Shown here piece after piece: positions 46,885-56,100 of a DNA stretch of 64,000 bases. Within the stretch, counting starts at the first letter, position 1; every line of letters starts with the position of its first letter. The stretch comes from Listeria ivanovii subsp. londoniensis (GTDB lineage: Bacteria; Bacillota; Bacilli; Lactobacillales; Listeriaceae). The notes beneath the pieces are model-generated. The model searched no databases, had not been told where the DNA came from, and saw nothing but the letters and a program-made list of their open reading frames with translations. Made by a program: the position numbers and the translations under genes. The stretch is taken from NCBI RefSeq assembly GCF_000763495.1, contig NZ_CP009576.1, forward strand, positions 1,436,001 through 1,500,000, written 5' to 3'.

Positions 46885-47401
46885 ATTTATAGAGTACATG
46901 CGGTTTAAGCGGGTGATTTTCTGGTAATACTGGATGATCAAAGTTTGCTATTTTGGAAAGCTTGATTTTTTTCATCACTTGTTCAGAAGCGATGTTTAAT
47001 GAAGCCGTAAAACTAAATATATCGACAATCGAAGTATGTTCATGCGCGAATTGAATGCATCCGAGTGCGGCTTCTGTTGCATAACCTTGATTCCATACAT
47101 TTGCTTTCAAACGCCAACCAATTTCTGTGCAAGGAGTGAAATCTGCTTCAAATGTCGCTTCGTGAAAACCAGTAAATCCAATAAAATCACCAGTAGTTTT
47201 TTCTTCGATTGCAAATAACCCGTAGCCAAGTAAAGCTAATTCTTGCTGATTTCTATCAAGAAGTGCATTACTTTCTTCTGAAGTTAATAAATTCGGGAAA
47301 AATTTCATTACACTCGGGTCTGTATTTAGTTTTGCGAATGGAAAGTAATCATCCAGAAGATAATCTCGGGCTATTAATCTTTTTGTTTCAAAATAAATCA
47401 A
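46880..47401 (-). CDS. GNAT-family N-acetyltransferase, RimJ/RimL type
   Basis: 173 residues. 'MIYFETKRLIARDYLLDDYF' is the typical RimJ/RimL-like start, 'IGWRLKANVWNQGYATEAAL' holds the acetyl-CoA loop and 'ASEQVMKKIKL' the C-terminal part of the fold. The acceptor is unknown: ribosomal proteins, antibiotics and small amines are all known in this group. The gene lies 29 nt downstream of lexA on the same strand with no terminator, so it may be read through from the lexA promoter. Confidence 0.87.
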   Translation of the reverse strand: MIYFETKRLIARDYLLDDYFPFAKLNTDPSVMKFFPNLLTSEESNALLDRNQQELALLGYGLFAIEEKTTGDFIGFTGFHEATFEADFTPCTEIGWRLKANVWNQGYATEAALGCIQFAHEHTSIVDIFSFTASLNIASEQVMKKIKLSKIANFDHPVLPENHPLKPHVLYKL

Positions 47402-47430
47402 TGCTGTAACCGCCTAACTGAAATGTAAGT

Positions 47431-48045
47431 TTAACGTATATCTCGATAAAGACCGATAACTTTTCCTAAAATAGTAACATTGTTTAAAATGATGGGTTCT
47501 AAGGCATCATTTTCTGGTTGTAATCTAAAATGATTCGCTTCTTTATAGAATCTTTTACAAGTTGCTTCATTTTCATCTGTCATTGCTACCACAATTTCTC
47601 CGTTTATAGCTGAACTCTGTTGTCTAACGATTACTTTATCTCCATCAAGGATACCTGCGTTAATCATGCTTTCTCCGTCAATTTCAAGCATGAAAACATT
47701 GGTTTCCCCAGCAGCCATATATTCGGGAAGAGGAAAATATTCTTCAATATTTTCGATTGCAGTAATAGGCATACCAGCTGTTACTTTTCCGATAATAGGA
47801 ATATTAACTACATTAGGTGTTTCTACTTCATCTTCTAAAGATAATATTTCAATTGCACGTGGTTTAGTAGGGTCACGTCTAATTAAACCTTTTCCTTCGA
47901 GTCGAGCAAGATGCCCGTGAACAGTGGAACTTGATGCCAGCCCAACAGCTTCACCAATTTCACGTACGGAAGGTGGATAACCTTTTTCTTTTACTTCTGA
48001 CTTGATAAATTCATATATATCTTGTTGACGTTTAGATATTTTCAT
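47431..48045 (-). CDS. lexA: SOS repressor LexA
   Basis: Represses SOS genes and cleaves itself when RecA is activated. 204 residues: winged HTH ('[20 protein letters not shown]') and S24 peptidase domain. The self-cleavage site is Ala90-Gly91 (TAGMP), the nucleophile Ser126 (DGESM) and the general-base Lys164. Ribosome site GAGGTG. Divergent from yneA, with three SOS boxes between them. Confidence 0.97.
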   Translation of the reverse strand: MKISKRQQDIYEFIKSEVKEKGYPPSVREIGEAVGLASSSTVHGHLARLEGKGLIRRDPTKPRAIEILSLEDEVETPNVVNIPIIGKVTAGMPITAIENIEEYFPLPEYMAAGETNVFMLEIDGESMINAGILDGDKVIVRQQSSAINGEIVVAMTDENEATCKRFYKEANHFRLQPENDALEPIILNNVTILGKVIGLYRDIR

Positions 48046-48083
48046 GGTTTCACCTCATTAATTTAGTCGTTATTTATAAACTA

Positions 48084-48112
48084 AGTATAGCAAAAGAAAA
48101 TTCAATATGCAA
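48084..48112 (-). promoter_or_regulatory. lexA promoter
   Basis: Minus strand TTGCAT (48112-48107), 17-bp spacer, TATACT (48089-48084). Its -35 overlaps the SOS box at 48110-48123. Confidence 0.7.
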
Positions 48113-48123
48113 ACAAAGGTTCG
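48110..48123. promoter_or_regulatory. SOS (LexA) box 1
   Basis: CAAACAAAGGTTCG fits the Gram-positive LexA consensus CGAACNNNNGTTCG with one mismatch. Autoregulates lexA. Confidence 0.75.
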
Positions 48124-48132
48124 TTTTTTTTA

Positions 48133-48161
48133 TTGACATATACGAACGACTGTTCTATACT
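48133..48161 (+). promoter_or_regulatory. yneA promoter
   Basis: TTGACA (48133-48138), 17-bp spacer, TATACT (48156-48161). The spacer is occupied by SOS box 2, so LexA would block it directly. Confidence 0.85.
48143..48156. promoter_or_regulatory. SOS (LexA) box 2
   Basis: CGAACGACTGTTCT matches the LexA consensus except the last base and lies between the -35 and -10 of yneA. Confidence 0.9.
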
Positions 48162-48170
48162 ATAGAAAAG

Positions 48171-48184
48171 CGAACATACATTCT
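48171..48184. promoter_or_regulatory. SOS (LexA) box 3
   Basis: CGAACATACATTCT resembles the LexA consensus with two deviations in the right half-site. It lies just downstream of the yneA transcription start. Confidence 0.6.
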
Positions 48185-48200
48185 TTTGGAGGGGTTATTA

Positions 48201-48530
48201 ATGACTTTGAAATTATTTTGGGATAAATTTTATGTTTCTATTATATTTGTAATTACTTGTTTAGTTTTAGGAATTGTTTTGATGTGTACGGTTGTTGGGA
48301 ATGATAGCAATTATTCAGAAGTGAATGTGGATGAGGGTGATTCTCTTTGGGCACTTGCAGACCAATATGCAGGGAAGAGTGATATGGCGAAAGCAGATTT
48401 TGTGTCTTGGGTAGAAAAAGAAAATAATTTAACTGACGGTCATGTGAAAGCCGGAGAATCAGTTGTTATTCCAGTCCATGAGACAAAGCTATTAAATAGT
48501 GATATGAGCATCCAATTAGCAAATCAATGA
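48201..48530 (+). CDS. yneA: SOS-induced cell division inhibitor YneA
   Basis: Delays septation during DNA damage. 109 residues: N-terminal membrane span (about 9-33, '[20 protein letters not shown]') and an extracellular LysM domain ('[16 protein letters not shown]' to '[11 protein letters not shown]'). The ATG at 48201 follows GGAGGGG. Under LexA control by the three boxes upstream. In B. subtilis YneA is followed by the resolvase-like gene yneB and then ynzC; yneB is missing here. Confidence 0.94.
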   Translation: MTLKLFWDKFYVSIIFVITCLVLGIVLMCTVVGNDSNYSEVNVDEGDSLWALADQYAGKSDMAKADFVSWVEKENNLTDGHVKAGESVVIPVHETKLLNSDMSIQLANQ

Positions 48531-48551
48531 GCAGGTTTTGGCTCTCATTTA

Positions 48552-48600
48552 TGATATAATATGTAAGAAAGTAGTGAACTATAAGCTGCTTTCTTATTTT
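48552..48600 (+). promoter_or_regulatory. extended -10 promoter and leader hairpin before ynzC
   Basis: TGATATAAT (48552-48560) is an extended -10. Immediately after it TAAGAAAGTAG (48564-48574) pairs with CTGCTTTCTTA (48586-48596), followed by TTTT. The hairpin may terminate yneA transcripts or cap the 5' end of the ynzC mRNA. Confidence 0.55.
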
Positions 48601-48626
48601 AATATAACGAAAGAGGATGAATCGCG

Positions 48627-48854
48627 ATGTTAGAAAAAGCTAAAATAGACCGTATTAATGAACTTTCAAAAAAGAAAAAGGCGGGAACAATAACAGCTAC
48701 TGAAAAAGTAGAACAAGATAAGTTAAGAAAAGAATATATAAAATCATTTCGTACACACATGAAGGGTACCATTGAAAATACAACAATCATTGATCCAAAG
48801 GGGAATGATGTGACACCACACAAAGTGAAGCAAATGAGAAAGAATAATAACTAA
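48627..48854 (+). CDS. DUF896 protein YnzC
   Basis: 75 residues of the UPF0291/DUF896 family ('[20 protein letters not shown]', '[14 protein letters not shown]'), a small helical-hairpin protein that is part of the yneA-yneB-ynzC SOS operon in B. subtilis. Molecular function unknown. Good ribosome site AAAGAGGATG. Whether it is SOS-induced here depends on read-through of the hairpin at 48564. Confidence 0.9.
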   Translation: MLEKAKIDRINELSKKKKAGTITATEKVEQDKLRKEYIKSFRTHMKGTIENTTIIDPKGNDVTPHKVKQMRKNNN

Positions 48855-48931
48855 AAATTAGTATCAAATGAACATTTTCGAGCAAATGAACAAAAATAAC
48901 AATCAATTAAGCAATTTAAAGCATTTTTTGG

Positions 48932-48960
48932 TTGTGTTAATTAGTTTTTAGGCTTATTAT
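48932..48960 (+). promoter_or_regulatory. SigA promoter of tkt
   Basis: TTGTGT (48932-48937), 17-bp spacer, TATTAT (48955-48960), about 40 nt before the start codon. Confidence 0.65.
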
Positions 48961-49000
48961 TAAAAGTAGTTAAAATTATATTGAAGAGAGGATGTTTCAT

Positions 49001-50995
49001 TTGTTCGATAACACAGATACTTTAGCAGTAAATACAATTCGTACATTATCAATTGATGCAATTCAAAAAGCAAATTCTGGTCATCCAGGATTACCTATGG
49101 GAGCAGCACCAATGGCCTACGCGCTTTGGTCTCGTGTATTAAATACTAACCCGAAGAATTCCCACTGGTTTAACCGTGACCGTTTTGTGCTATCAGCAGG
49201 ACATGGTTCCATGCTTTTGTATAGTTTGCTACATTTAAGTGGTTTTAAATTAGAATTAGAAGATTTGAAAAACTTCCGTCAATGGGAAAGCAAAACTCCA
49301 GGACATCCGGAATATCGTTATACGGATGGAGTAGATGCGACAACAGGCCCGCTTGGTCAAGGAATTGCAATGGCAGTTGGTATGGCGATGGCAGAACGAC
49401 ATTTAGAAGCGAAGTATAATAAAGATGGTTTTAATGTAGTGGATCACTATACTTATGCACTATGTGGTGATGGCGACTTGATGGAAGGTGTTGCTTCTGA
49501 AGCGGCTTCTTATGCTGGTCACCAACAATTAGGTCGACTGGTACTCTTATATGATTCCAACGATATTTCACTTGATGGTGATTTAGATAAATCTTTTTCT
49601 GAAAATGTGAAACAACGATTTGAAGCTTATGGCTGGGAACATTTGCTTGTAAAAGATGGCAATGACACAGCGGAAATTTTAGCAGCAATCGAAAAAGCAA
49701 AACAAAATACATCACAACCAACAATGATTGAAGTGAAAACCGTGATTGGCTTTGGGGCTCCAAACGAAGGTACTAGCAAAGTGCATGGTGCTCCACTAGG
49801 AGAAGAAGGTATACTAGCAGCGAAAAAAGCATACGGTTGGAACTACGAAGAAAAATTCTTTGTTCCTGAAGAAGTAACTGCTCGTTTTAAAGAAACGATT
49901 GGGGAACGCGGTGAGAAAGCGGAAGCAGCTTGGAATGAATTATTTGCTTCTTATAAAGTAAAATATCCGGAGCTTGCTAAACAATTAGAAGATAGTTTGA
50001 ATAATAAATTACCAGTTGATTGGGATGCTGAGTTGCCTGTGTACGATGACTCAAAAGCATTGGCTAGTCGGGCCTCTAGCGGAGAAGTAATCAATGCGCT
50101 AGCTGCAAAAGTACCTACTCTATTCGGGGGTTCTGCTGATCTTGCTGGTTCTAATAATACAACTATTAAAACAGACGGTGAATTTACAAAAGCAACGCCA
50201 GCTGAACGTAACATTTGGTTTGGAGTTCGTGAATTTGCAATGGGTGCTGCTCTAAATGGTATGGCTCTTCATGGTGGCTTACAAGTCTATGGTGGAACAT
50301 TCTTTGTCTTTTCGGATTATGTTCGTGCAGCAATTCGTTTATCGGCAATTCAACATCTACCTGTAACTTACGTAATGACGCATGACAGTATCGCGGTAGG
50401 GGAAGATGGACCAACTCACGAACCTATTGAGCAACTTGCTAGTCTGCGTGCAATGCCAGGACTTTCTGTTATCCGTCCTGCTGATGGAAATGAAGTTGTA
50501 GAGGCTTGGAAATTAGCAATTACTGCTACTTCTACTCCGCATGTACTTGTACTCACTCGTCAAGGATTGCCAACATTACCAAATTCTGCTAAATTAGCCG
50601 CAGCCGGTGTTAAAAAAGGTGCTTATGTCATCTCGCCAGCTACTAAAGAACAACCAGATGCAATCATTCTTGCAAGCGGGTCTGAAGTAAACTTGGCTGT
50701 TGAAGCACAAAAAGAACTTCTAGCTGGGGGAACGGATGTATCTGTTGTAAGTGTGCCTTCATTTGATCTATTTGAACAACAATCAGCAGAATATAAAGAA
50801 AGTGTTTTACCAACCGCTGTTAGAAAACGTGTAGCAGTGGAAATGGGAGCCAGCTTTGGCTGGGAACGCTATGTTGGTTTAGATGGAAAAGTAATTGGAA
50901 TCGACAAGTTTGGTGCATCTGCTCCAGGGGAAACGGTGATTCATAATTATGGCTTTACAGTAGAAAATGTTGTAAATACAGTGAAATCACTTTAA
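49001..50995 (+). CDS. tkt: transketolase
   Basis: Thiamine-diphosphate enzyme of the pentose phosphate pathway. 664 residues from TTG 49001. GAGAGGATG lies about 10 nt upstream; the ATG at 48992 directly touches the ribosome site. Motifs: '[20 protein letters not shown]', ThDP-binding '[19 protein letters not shown]' to '[10 protein letters not shown]', '[20 protein letters not shown]'. The C-terminal domain is intact ('[16 protein letters not shown]'). Confidence 0.96.
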   Translation: MFDNTDTLAVNTIRTLSIDAIQKANSGHPGLPMGAAPMAYALWSRVLNTNPKNSHWFNRDRFVLSAGHGSMLLYSLLHLSGFKLELEDLKNFRQWESKTPGHPEYRYTDGVDATTGPLGQGIAMAVGMAMAERHLEAKYNKDGFNVVDHYTYALCGDGDLMEGVASEAASYAGHQQLGRLVLLYDSNDISLDGDLDKSFSENVKQRFEAYGWEHLLVKDGNDTAEILAAIEKAKQNTSQPTMIEVKTVIGFGAPNEGTSKVHGAPLGEEGILAAKKAYGWNYEEKFFVPEEVTARFKETIGERGEKAEAAWNELFASYKVKYPELAKQLEDSLNNKLPVDWDAELPVYDDSKALASRASSGEVINALAAKVPTLFGGSADLAGSNNTTIKTDGEFTKATPAERNIWFGVREFAMGAALNGMALHGGLQVYGGTFFVFSDYVRAAIRLSAIQHLPVTYVMTHDSIAVGEDGPTHEPIEQLASLRAMPGLSVIRPADGNEVVEAWKLAITATSTPHVLVLTRQGLPTLPNSAKLAAAGVKKGAYVISPATKEQPDAIILASGSEVNLAVEAQKELLAGGTDVSVVSVPSFDLFEQQSAEYKESVLPTAVRKRVAVEMGASFGWERYVGLDGKVIGIDKFGASAPGETVIHNYGFTVENVVNTVKSL

Positions 50996-51002
50996 TTAAT
51001 AG

Positions 51003-51043
51003 AAACAGGTCGCTGCTAGTTTTTCTAGAGTGACCTGTTTTTT
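51003..51043 (+). terminator. tkt terminator
   Basis: AAACAGGTCGCTGCTAG pairs with CTAGAGTGACCTGTTT, with one internal mismatch, followed by a T-run. Confidence 0.9.
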
Positions 51044-51149
51044 ATTGGGATAATTGATTGCGCTGTAAGGGCATTAATGATATAATTACGAGGTTGTTTG
51101 AAGCTTTTATTGCTAAATTGATCAAGATAATATGATTTAATGAAAAGTA

Positions 51150-51178
51150 TTGTCTGTTTAATATAAATCAAGTACAAT
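51150..51178 (+). promoter_or_regulatory. SigA promoter of yneF
   Basis: TTGTCT (51150-51155), 17-bp spacer, TACAAT (51173-51178). Confidence 0.6.
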
Positions 51179-51215
51179 AAAAGAGGATTTTGTTTCAAGG
51201 AGGAGAAAAGAGACT

Positions 51216-51455
51216 ATGTGGATTTACATTCTTGTCGGCATTATTTGTTTGCTAGCTGGTCTTGCGGGAGGATTTTTTATTGCGAGACGTTACATGATGA
51301 GCTATTTAAAAAACAATCCGCCAATTAACGAACAAATGTTACAAATGATGATGGCTCAAATGGGTCAAAAACCATCACAAAAGAAAATTAACCAAATGAT
51401 GAGTGCGATGAACAAACAGCAAGAAAAAGAAAAACCAAAAAAAGCGAAGAAATAA
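51216..51455 (+). CDS. UPF0154 membrane protein YneF
   Basis: 79 residues: one N-terminal membrane span ('[20 protein letters not shown]') followed by a conserved Met-rich cytosolic part ('[20 protein letters not shown]') and a Lys-rich tail. A conserved Firmicute protein of unknown function that follows tkt in Bacillus too. Strong ribosome site CAAGGAGG. Confidence 0.92.
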   Translation: MWIYILVGIICLLAGLAGGFFIARRYMMSYLKNNPPINEQMLQMMMAQMGQKPSQKKINQMMSAMNKQQEKEKPKKAKK

Positions 51456-51468
51456 TATTTTACAATGT

Positions 51469-51513
51469 AAAACCCTTCGAAATTAGTAGTAACTAATGTT
51501 GAAGGGTTTTTTA
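51469..51513. terminator. bidirectional terminator between yneF and the accessory operon
   Basis: AAAACCCTTC pairs with GAAGGGTTTT (51501-51510), with an additional inner stem ATTAGT/ACTAAT, followed by a T-run on the plus strand and T-rich sequence on the minus strand. It closes both yneF and the six-gene minus-strand operon. Confidence 0.88.
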
Positions 51514-51519
51514 TTATGA

Positions 51520-52323
51520 TTAAATATATCGAGTTAATAATGGAAAGTCTTTAAATTTTACATCATATTCTAAAATAGATAATTTTATTAATAAAGTTTG
51601 TGTAAACTGTTTAATATTTATCAATGGAATTTCTGGACTAACTATAGGTATATTTTCTGAGATGGAGATCAGCCAATTTTTTACTTCTGTGTAACTTAAC
51701 TTTTGTAAGGTGAGTGCTGTAATTATTATTGTGCTTAATCGTTCATCCTCTTCACCGGTCAAAATGGTGTAGTTTCTTTTATAAAAACTACTTATGTTGT
51801 CCATAATAATTGTTACTTCTTTGTTTTTTATTGACATCTGATAAACTAACTCATCTAAAGCATCTGCTATGTGAGCGATACAATGCGCCCAACCTTTTCC
51901 TTCTACAAATGAGCGAGTATCATTTTCGGTTGCAAGTAATTGAGTCAATGATATATATATTCTTTGTACTTCTTTGGCTGTTAAGAAATTATGCACTTTA
52001 TTATTAGATAAGAGTAAGGCGATAATTAGAGTTAGGAATGATCGTTGAAAAACAGCATCATTTTCGATAGATTTAATTTTATAAAAAAGATTTTTTTCAT
52101 TCAAAGCGTAAGAATATATAATCATCTTCTGCTCATAGGATAAATTATCTTTTGTATAGAGCCATTCTGAAAAAATACTGTAGGCTATTTTATCTCTTAA
52201 TTTGCTGTCAGTAGATGATAAATACGTTAAGAAAGTATTTATCATTTTTTCTGCTTTCTTGAAATTTTGAGGTAATTGATAATTAGTTAGTTTGAGTGAA
52301 TTATACAAGCTATTATCTATCAA
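51520..52323 (-). CDS. DUF2785 family protein
   Basis: 267 residues, mostly alpha-helical and rich in Leu/Ile, no signal peptide. The family signature is the Gly-Trp-x-His stretch 'EGKGWAHCIAHIADALDELV' in the middle. DUF2785 proteins have no known function. TTG start at 52323 after AAAGGAGTG. Last gene of the minus-strand operon, 15 nt after the methyltransferase gene and ending at the terminator shared with yneF. Confidence 0.85.
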   Translation of the reverse strand: MIDNSLYNSLKLTNYQLPQNFKKAEKMINTFLTYLSSTDSKLRDKIAYSIFSEWLYTKDNLSYEQKMIIYSYALNEKNLFYKIKSIENDAVFQRSFLTLIIALLLSNNKVHNFLTAKEVQRIYISLTQLLATENDTRSFVEGKGWAHCIAHIADALDELVYQMSIKNKEVTIIMDNISSFYKRNYTILTGEEDERLSTIIITALTLQKLSYTEVKNWLISISENIPIVSPEIPLINIKQFTQTLLIKLSILEYDVKFKDFPLLTRYI

Positions 52324-52338
52324 GTCGTCACTCCTTTT

Positions 52339-53070
52339 TTAAATTTTAATGGTTGAAATAATAAGCATCATTGGACGACGATATTCCTCCTGCATTTCTG
52401 GTAAATCTTTTAATTCAGGTGCTGGTTGTGGTTCAATAATACTTTTAATTTGAAAGCCATTTTCAATTAAGATTTGGATGTAGCTGGTTAATGTACGGTG
52501 ATACTTTTGAACTTCTTCACCTAGGAAGTTTGTTGTGCGTAATGATTCATCAAAATAATGATCTACAGGCCAAAATAACTTATTTCCTTGTTCGTCCGTG
52601 ATCCAAGCTTGTGAGCCTTCTGCTGTAAATACGGGATGCTCTACAGAAAAAATGAATGCGCCATTTTGTTTTAAATTAGTGTGTACTTTTTGGCAAACGC
52701 TAGTAAAATCAGCTACATAGTGAAGTGCAAGGGAACTTAAAACAACCTCGTAACTTTTGGGTTCTAACTTAATATCTTCAATCGCTTTTTGTTGATAACT
52801 AATAACAGGTGAAGTTGTTTTTTGTCGTGCTTCCGTTAACATTCGTTCAGATAAATCTATTCCTACCACTTTTTTTGCGCCATGTTCAGCGGCGTAAATA
52901 CAGTGCCAACCGAAACCACAACCTAAATCAAGAACTGTTTTTTGATTAAAATCAGGAAGTAACTTTTTAAATTCGTGCCATTCGCCAGCAGCTTTTAGAC
53001 CTTCTTTGGAACGGGGCATTTGACTGTATTGTTCAAAGAAATGCTGATTATCATATTTATTTTCTTTCAT
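52339..53070 (-). CDS. class I SAM-dependent methyltransferase
   Basis: 243 residues. Motif I 'VLDLGCGFGWHCIYAAEHGA' at about 61-80, acidic motif 'VVGIDLSERML', motif post-I 'IKLEPKSYEVVLSSLALHYV'. The overall pattern is that of Methyltransf_11-type small-molecule methylases (UbiE/biotin-like), not of DNA methylases: no DPPY or NPPF motif is seen. Substrate unknown. Linked to its neighbours by short gaps (20 and 15 nt), so cotranscribed with the PP-loop/ParB genes, but it might be a passenger. Confidence 0.88.
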   Translation of the reverse strand: MKENKYDNQHFFEQYSQMPRSKEGLKAAGEWHEFKKLLPDFNQKTVLDLGCGFGWHCIYAAEHGAKKVVGIDLSERMLTEARQKTTSPVISYQQKAIEDIKLEPKSYEVVLSSLALHYVADFTSVCQKVHTNLKQNGAFIFSVEHPVFTAEGSQAWITDEQGNKLFWPVDHYFDESLRTTNFLGEEVQKYHRTLTSYIQILIENGFQIKSIIEPQPAPELKDLPEMQEEYRRPMMLIISTIKI

Positions 53071-53090
53071 TTTAATCCTTCTCCCTAAAA

Positions 53091-53597
53091 TTAATCAGAT
53101 ACTTGACTGAATTCTTTATCTAAGAAGAGGTGAGCGAGTCCACTCACTTGTTTTAAACGTAAGATTTCATTAGCATCCATACCGATATTTTTCATAATCC
53201 AGTTATCAGACATACCGCTATCCGCTAATTCGCCTACAATATTCGACATTAGCTCTACATTATGAAATCCGCGAGCTCGGTTATGCCGGATAGTAGAGGC
53301 AATCCGGTTGACGACATTTTTTTCTAGAATAACAACTGGAACCATTTCGTTTTCTCTTTCTCGAATGCGTTTAGATGTTTGTATGATTGTAAACCGATGA
53401 AAGCCATCGATTATTTCATAGTTGCCTGAATCTTCTAAAGGGTAACAAACGAGTGGTTGTGTGAACCCATCTTCCCAAATGGATTTTTCTAGTAATTTTA
53501 ATTCAGTTGCAGGAACCGTGTTCGGGTTGTAATTATTTGCTTGAAGTTTGGAGTAGTGGACAGGGATAACGTTATAAACAGGACTTTTGTAGTTCAT
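53091..53597 (-). CDS. ParB-like nuclease-domain protein (IbrB/YbdM-like)
   Basis: 168 residues holding one ParB N-terminal domain: 'YSKLQANNYNPNTVPATELK', 'SIWEDGFTQPLVCYP', 'YEIIDGFHRFTI' (the GxHR box) and 'RIASTIRHNRARGFHNVELM', followed by a helical stretch. It lacks the HTH and dimer domains of chromosomal ParB. Such stand-alone ParB proteins are paired with PAPS-reductase-like partners in the IbrA/IbrB and YbdN/YbdM families, and that partner is the next gene upstream, 9 nt away. Role in this pair not established. Confidence 0.88.
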   Translation of the reverse strand: MNYKSPVYNVIPVHYSKLQANNYNPNTVPATELKLLEKSIWEDGFTQPLVCYPLEDSGNYEIIDGFHRFTIIQTSKRIRERENEMVPVVILEKNVVNRIASTIRHNRARGFHNVELMSNIVGELADSGMSDNWIMKNIGMDANEILRLKQVSGLAHLFLDKEFSQVSD

Positions 53598-53606
53598 TAT
53601 ATCACC

Positions 53607-54911
53607 TCAAAGGATATTATTATATTTCTCTAGTGCTTTCTTTCGCTTTTCAAGTTCCAGTTTTGTTTGACCGAATCCCATATATTTGCAAGAATAATCA
53701 TTTTTTAAAATGGCGATACACATCCGTTTATATGTAGGAACGCTTGAAAATTCTTTAATTTTTAGGTCATCTGGATATTCTTTAAAGCGAACAACTTCCA
53801 TTTTATTTGTATACGTTCGATTATTTTTTGGAGTGCCAAGGAAGTCTGCTTGTACATTTAAACTTTTTAATTCTTCTGCTATTTCAACTTTTAAAGCACC
53901 GCCCGTTTCGGTCCAATAGTTGATACTTGTTTTAAATTTTTTTAAATAACGCTCTCTAGTGTAGCATGGCAAAGTTGTAAGTAAAAATTCTAAATAGGAC
54001 TTCCAAGTATGGTTTTTTGGTAATTTAATTTCTTTCCAAGCCATCGCTGAAGTACCTCCATAAATCGCAGTGAAATTGGCTCCATTTACTCTGCCAACAA
54101 GCTTCGACCATAGATCTGGTTCAATAACGCGATATAATTTAAGGCTTTCGGTGGCGGCATCGTTAAATGGACTAGCAACACGCATATCGCTGATGGTTAA
54201 ACCAGCATGAAAAAATAAATCATAAATTTTGTTATAATTCCAATTGAATTTGGCGTTAGCAATCCAAATATCATCGACTAACCAATCATGAATAGGGTAG
54301 CCATTATAAATATTATTCGCGATTTCTGTTGTCCAATTGTGTGTTTGATACATTCGTTCTTTTTTATGGATGGCATTATAACGATTTAGTGATTCTTGTT
54401 GTCGAATTCCAATCAATGCAATAGTTTTTTTCGCGCCAGTTTTTTTGTGTAACCAATGAATAATTTTTCGATTAAATTCATAATCCCAAATCCCCTGGAA
54501 ATCGAAGTCGAAAGGAGCGTTATCTTCATTAATGACAAAAGGAAATTCGGGCATATCTCTTACCCAAATATCTTGTTTGCATTTTTCCCAAGGTATCCAG
54601 TGGTCGGTAAACATCGAAACGGCTGACTGTGCTGCTATAGGGAGACAACACCAAACAGGTTCAATTAGGTCTAAGTTACTGTTGAGTATTTTTGTTACAA
54701 AATCTGTGGTTGCAGTATATTGTCCTTCGTAATCTAAATGATAAACATAAATTTTTTTGCGGATTTGGTGTTTTCGCATATAATCAATGACGAGTTGGAG
54801 CATGACGGCACTATCTTTTCCGCCTGAAAAAGAGACGATAATATTATCGAATTCAGAAAATACCACCTCTAATCTTTCTTGGGAAGCATCAAGAACTGTT
54901 TTAGAATGCAT
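53607..54911 (-). CDS. PAPS-reductase-like PP-loop protein with C-terminal DUF3440-type region (IbrA/YbdN-like)
   Basis: 434 residues. The PP-loop SGGKDS at residues 29-34 belongs to the PAPS reductase / ATP pyrophosphatase superfamily, followed by 'VYHLDYEGQYTATTDFV'. The middle has 'ALIGIRQQESLNRY' and Trp/Tyr-rich parts, and the C-terminus 'PTYKRMCIAILKNDYSCKYM' matches the DUF3440 type. It lacks the C-terminal Cys motif of true sulfate-assimilation reductases and no cysteine-synthesis gene is nearby, so it is more likely a nucleotidyl- or sulfur-transfer enzyme or a regulator like IbrA. It overlaps the helicase gene by 11 nt. Confidence 0.87.
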   Translation of the reverse strand: MHSKTVLDASQERLEVVFSEFDNIIVSFSGGKDSAVMLQLVIDYMRKHQIRKKIYVYHLDYEGQYTATTDFVTKILNSNLDLIEPVWCCLPIAAQSAVSMFTDHWIPWEKCKQDIWVRDMPEFPFVINEDNAPFDFDFQGIWDYEFNRKIIHWLHKKTGAKKTIALIGIRQQESLNRYNAIHKKERMYQTHNWTTEIANNIYNGYPIHDWLVDDIWIANAKFNWNYNKIYDLFFHAGLTISDMRVASPFNDAATESLKLYRVIEPDLWSKLVGRVNGANFTAIYGGTSAMAWKEIKLPKNHTWKSYLEFLLTTLPCYTRERYLKKFKTSINYWTETGGALKVEIAEELKSLNVQADFLGTPKNNRTYTNKMEVVRFKEYPDDLKIKEFSSVPTYKRMCIAILKNDYSCKYMGFGQTKLELEKRKKALEKYNNIL

Positions 54912-56100
54912 TCATAATCACCTCAAAGGAGTTTTTTTGAGAAAGTTCTTTTTTTATTTCTTGTAATAAATTGGTTTTTTTGGATATATTACTGTCAATA
55001 ATATGATCAAGTCCAACATTGCCGCTTAAGTCATGGTAATAACAATCATTTACTTGTCCCGTTCGATAAATCCGCCGTTCAGACTGGTCACGCTGCGAGT
55101 AGTCAAAAGTTTTATCAAAATAAATAATTTGGTTATAGGCTTGTAGGTTAAGTCCGTAAGAAGATTTTGCAAAAGTGGTTACTTTCACATTTGGAAATGC
55201 TTTTAGGAGTGCTTCTTCGGATCGTTTGTATTTGCAAAAAATGATAGTTGTATCTTCTTTACCGTTGACTAAAGATTCCGTGATGGTGAATTTTTCTGAA
55301 GAAAGGCAATAACAATGTTGCATGACTTGGGACATTTCTAGAAAGTTTATATTAATCGTATAAGCAGCTGCTTTTTTTAGATAATCCTCTTTTAGTTCAT
55401 AATATTTCTTTAAAAGAGCTTCATCAATTGAATAATCATGACGAATATAATGCCAATCTACTTTTAAATCTATGGATGAAGAAAAAATAAAAGGTGTGAT
55501 TAATTTATAGAGATATTCTAAATTATGGTATTGTTTAATAATATCCATGGACTGCTTATTTGTTTCAGTTAATTGCGTAATAGTGACATATTCGCAAAAT
55601 GTTTTTTTGAATTGTGAAAAAGTTAAATTTAGTATTTTGGGTGACAAAAATTCTAATTGTGACCATAAATCTAATATATTCCGACTTAAAGGTGTTCCAT
55701 TCATTATCAATTTATAGCTTGCTAAGCGAGAAAGTTTGATTGCTCTTTGTGTTCGAAGGGCATTTTTATTTTTTATTTTCAAACTTTCATCCATAATAAT
55801 GTAACTATTGTTAGCTTTCTTAAGTTTATCTCGGCAAGTGAGGTAAAGTTGATCTGAATTAGAGAGAGATTCAATTCCAACAATATCTTGCGGGAATTGG
55901 TAGTCCCATTTGCCTATTTCCTTTGCTAAGTTATCTTTCGTCTGGAAAGGAGTGAGCCAAAGAACATAATCCGGTTCTACATCTTTAATTAATTCGCAAG
56001 CAACCCTGGTTTTCCCAGCACCGGGTTTCATAAATAAGGCACCAACTTTATATTGTTCTAATTTATCTAAGGCTAATTGTTGATCATCTAATAAGGTCAT
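54901..56100 (-). CDS. SNF2-type DEAD-like helicase
   Basis: 399 residues forming a compact superfamily 2 helicase without accessory domains. Motif I 'MKPGAGKTRVA' at about 24-34, motif II 'YIIMDESLKIKN' (DES instead of DEAH), motif III 'LIMNGTPLSRN', motif IV region 'TIIFCKYKRSEEAL', motif V 'SYGLNLQAYNQIIYFD' and motif VI 'QRDQSERRIYRTGQ', characteristic of SNF2/phage helicases. All ATPase motifs look intact. Similar short SNF2 proteins are common in phages and integrative elements. It overlaps the genes on both sides (11 and 17 nt), the sign of a tightly coupled operon. Confidence 0.9.
   Translation of the reverse strand: MTLLDDQQLALDKLEQYKVGALFMKPGAGKTRVACELIKDVEPDYVLWLTPFQTKDNLAKEIGKWDYQFPQDIVGIESLSNSDQLYLTCRDKLKKANNSYIIMDESLKIKNKNALRTQRAIKLSRLASYKLIMNGTPLSRNILDLWSQLEFLSPKILNLTFSQFKKTFCEYVTITQLTETNKQSMDIIKQYHNLEYLYKLITPFIFSSSIDLKVDWHYIRHDYSIDEALLKKYYELKEDYLKKAAAYTININFLEMSQVMQHCYCLSSEKFTITESLVNGKEDTTIIFCKYKRSEEALLKAFPNVKVTTFAKSSYGLNLQAYNQIIYFDKTFDYSQRDQSERRIYRTGQVNDCYYHDLSGNVGLDHIIDSNISKKTNLLQEIKKELSQKNSFEVIMNAF

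Noticed and set aside
54901-56100. Restriction-modification reading of the accessory operon
   Set aside because: The methyltransferase lacks DNA-methylase motifs (no DPPY/NPPF) and no nuclease motif is visible, so it does not fit a type I, II or III system.
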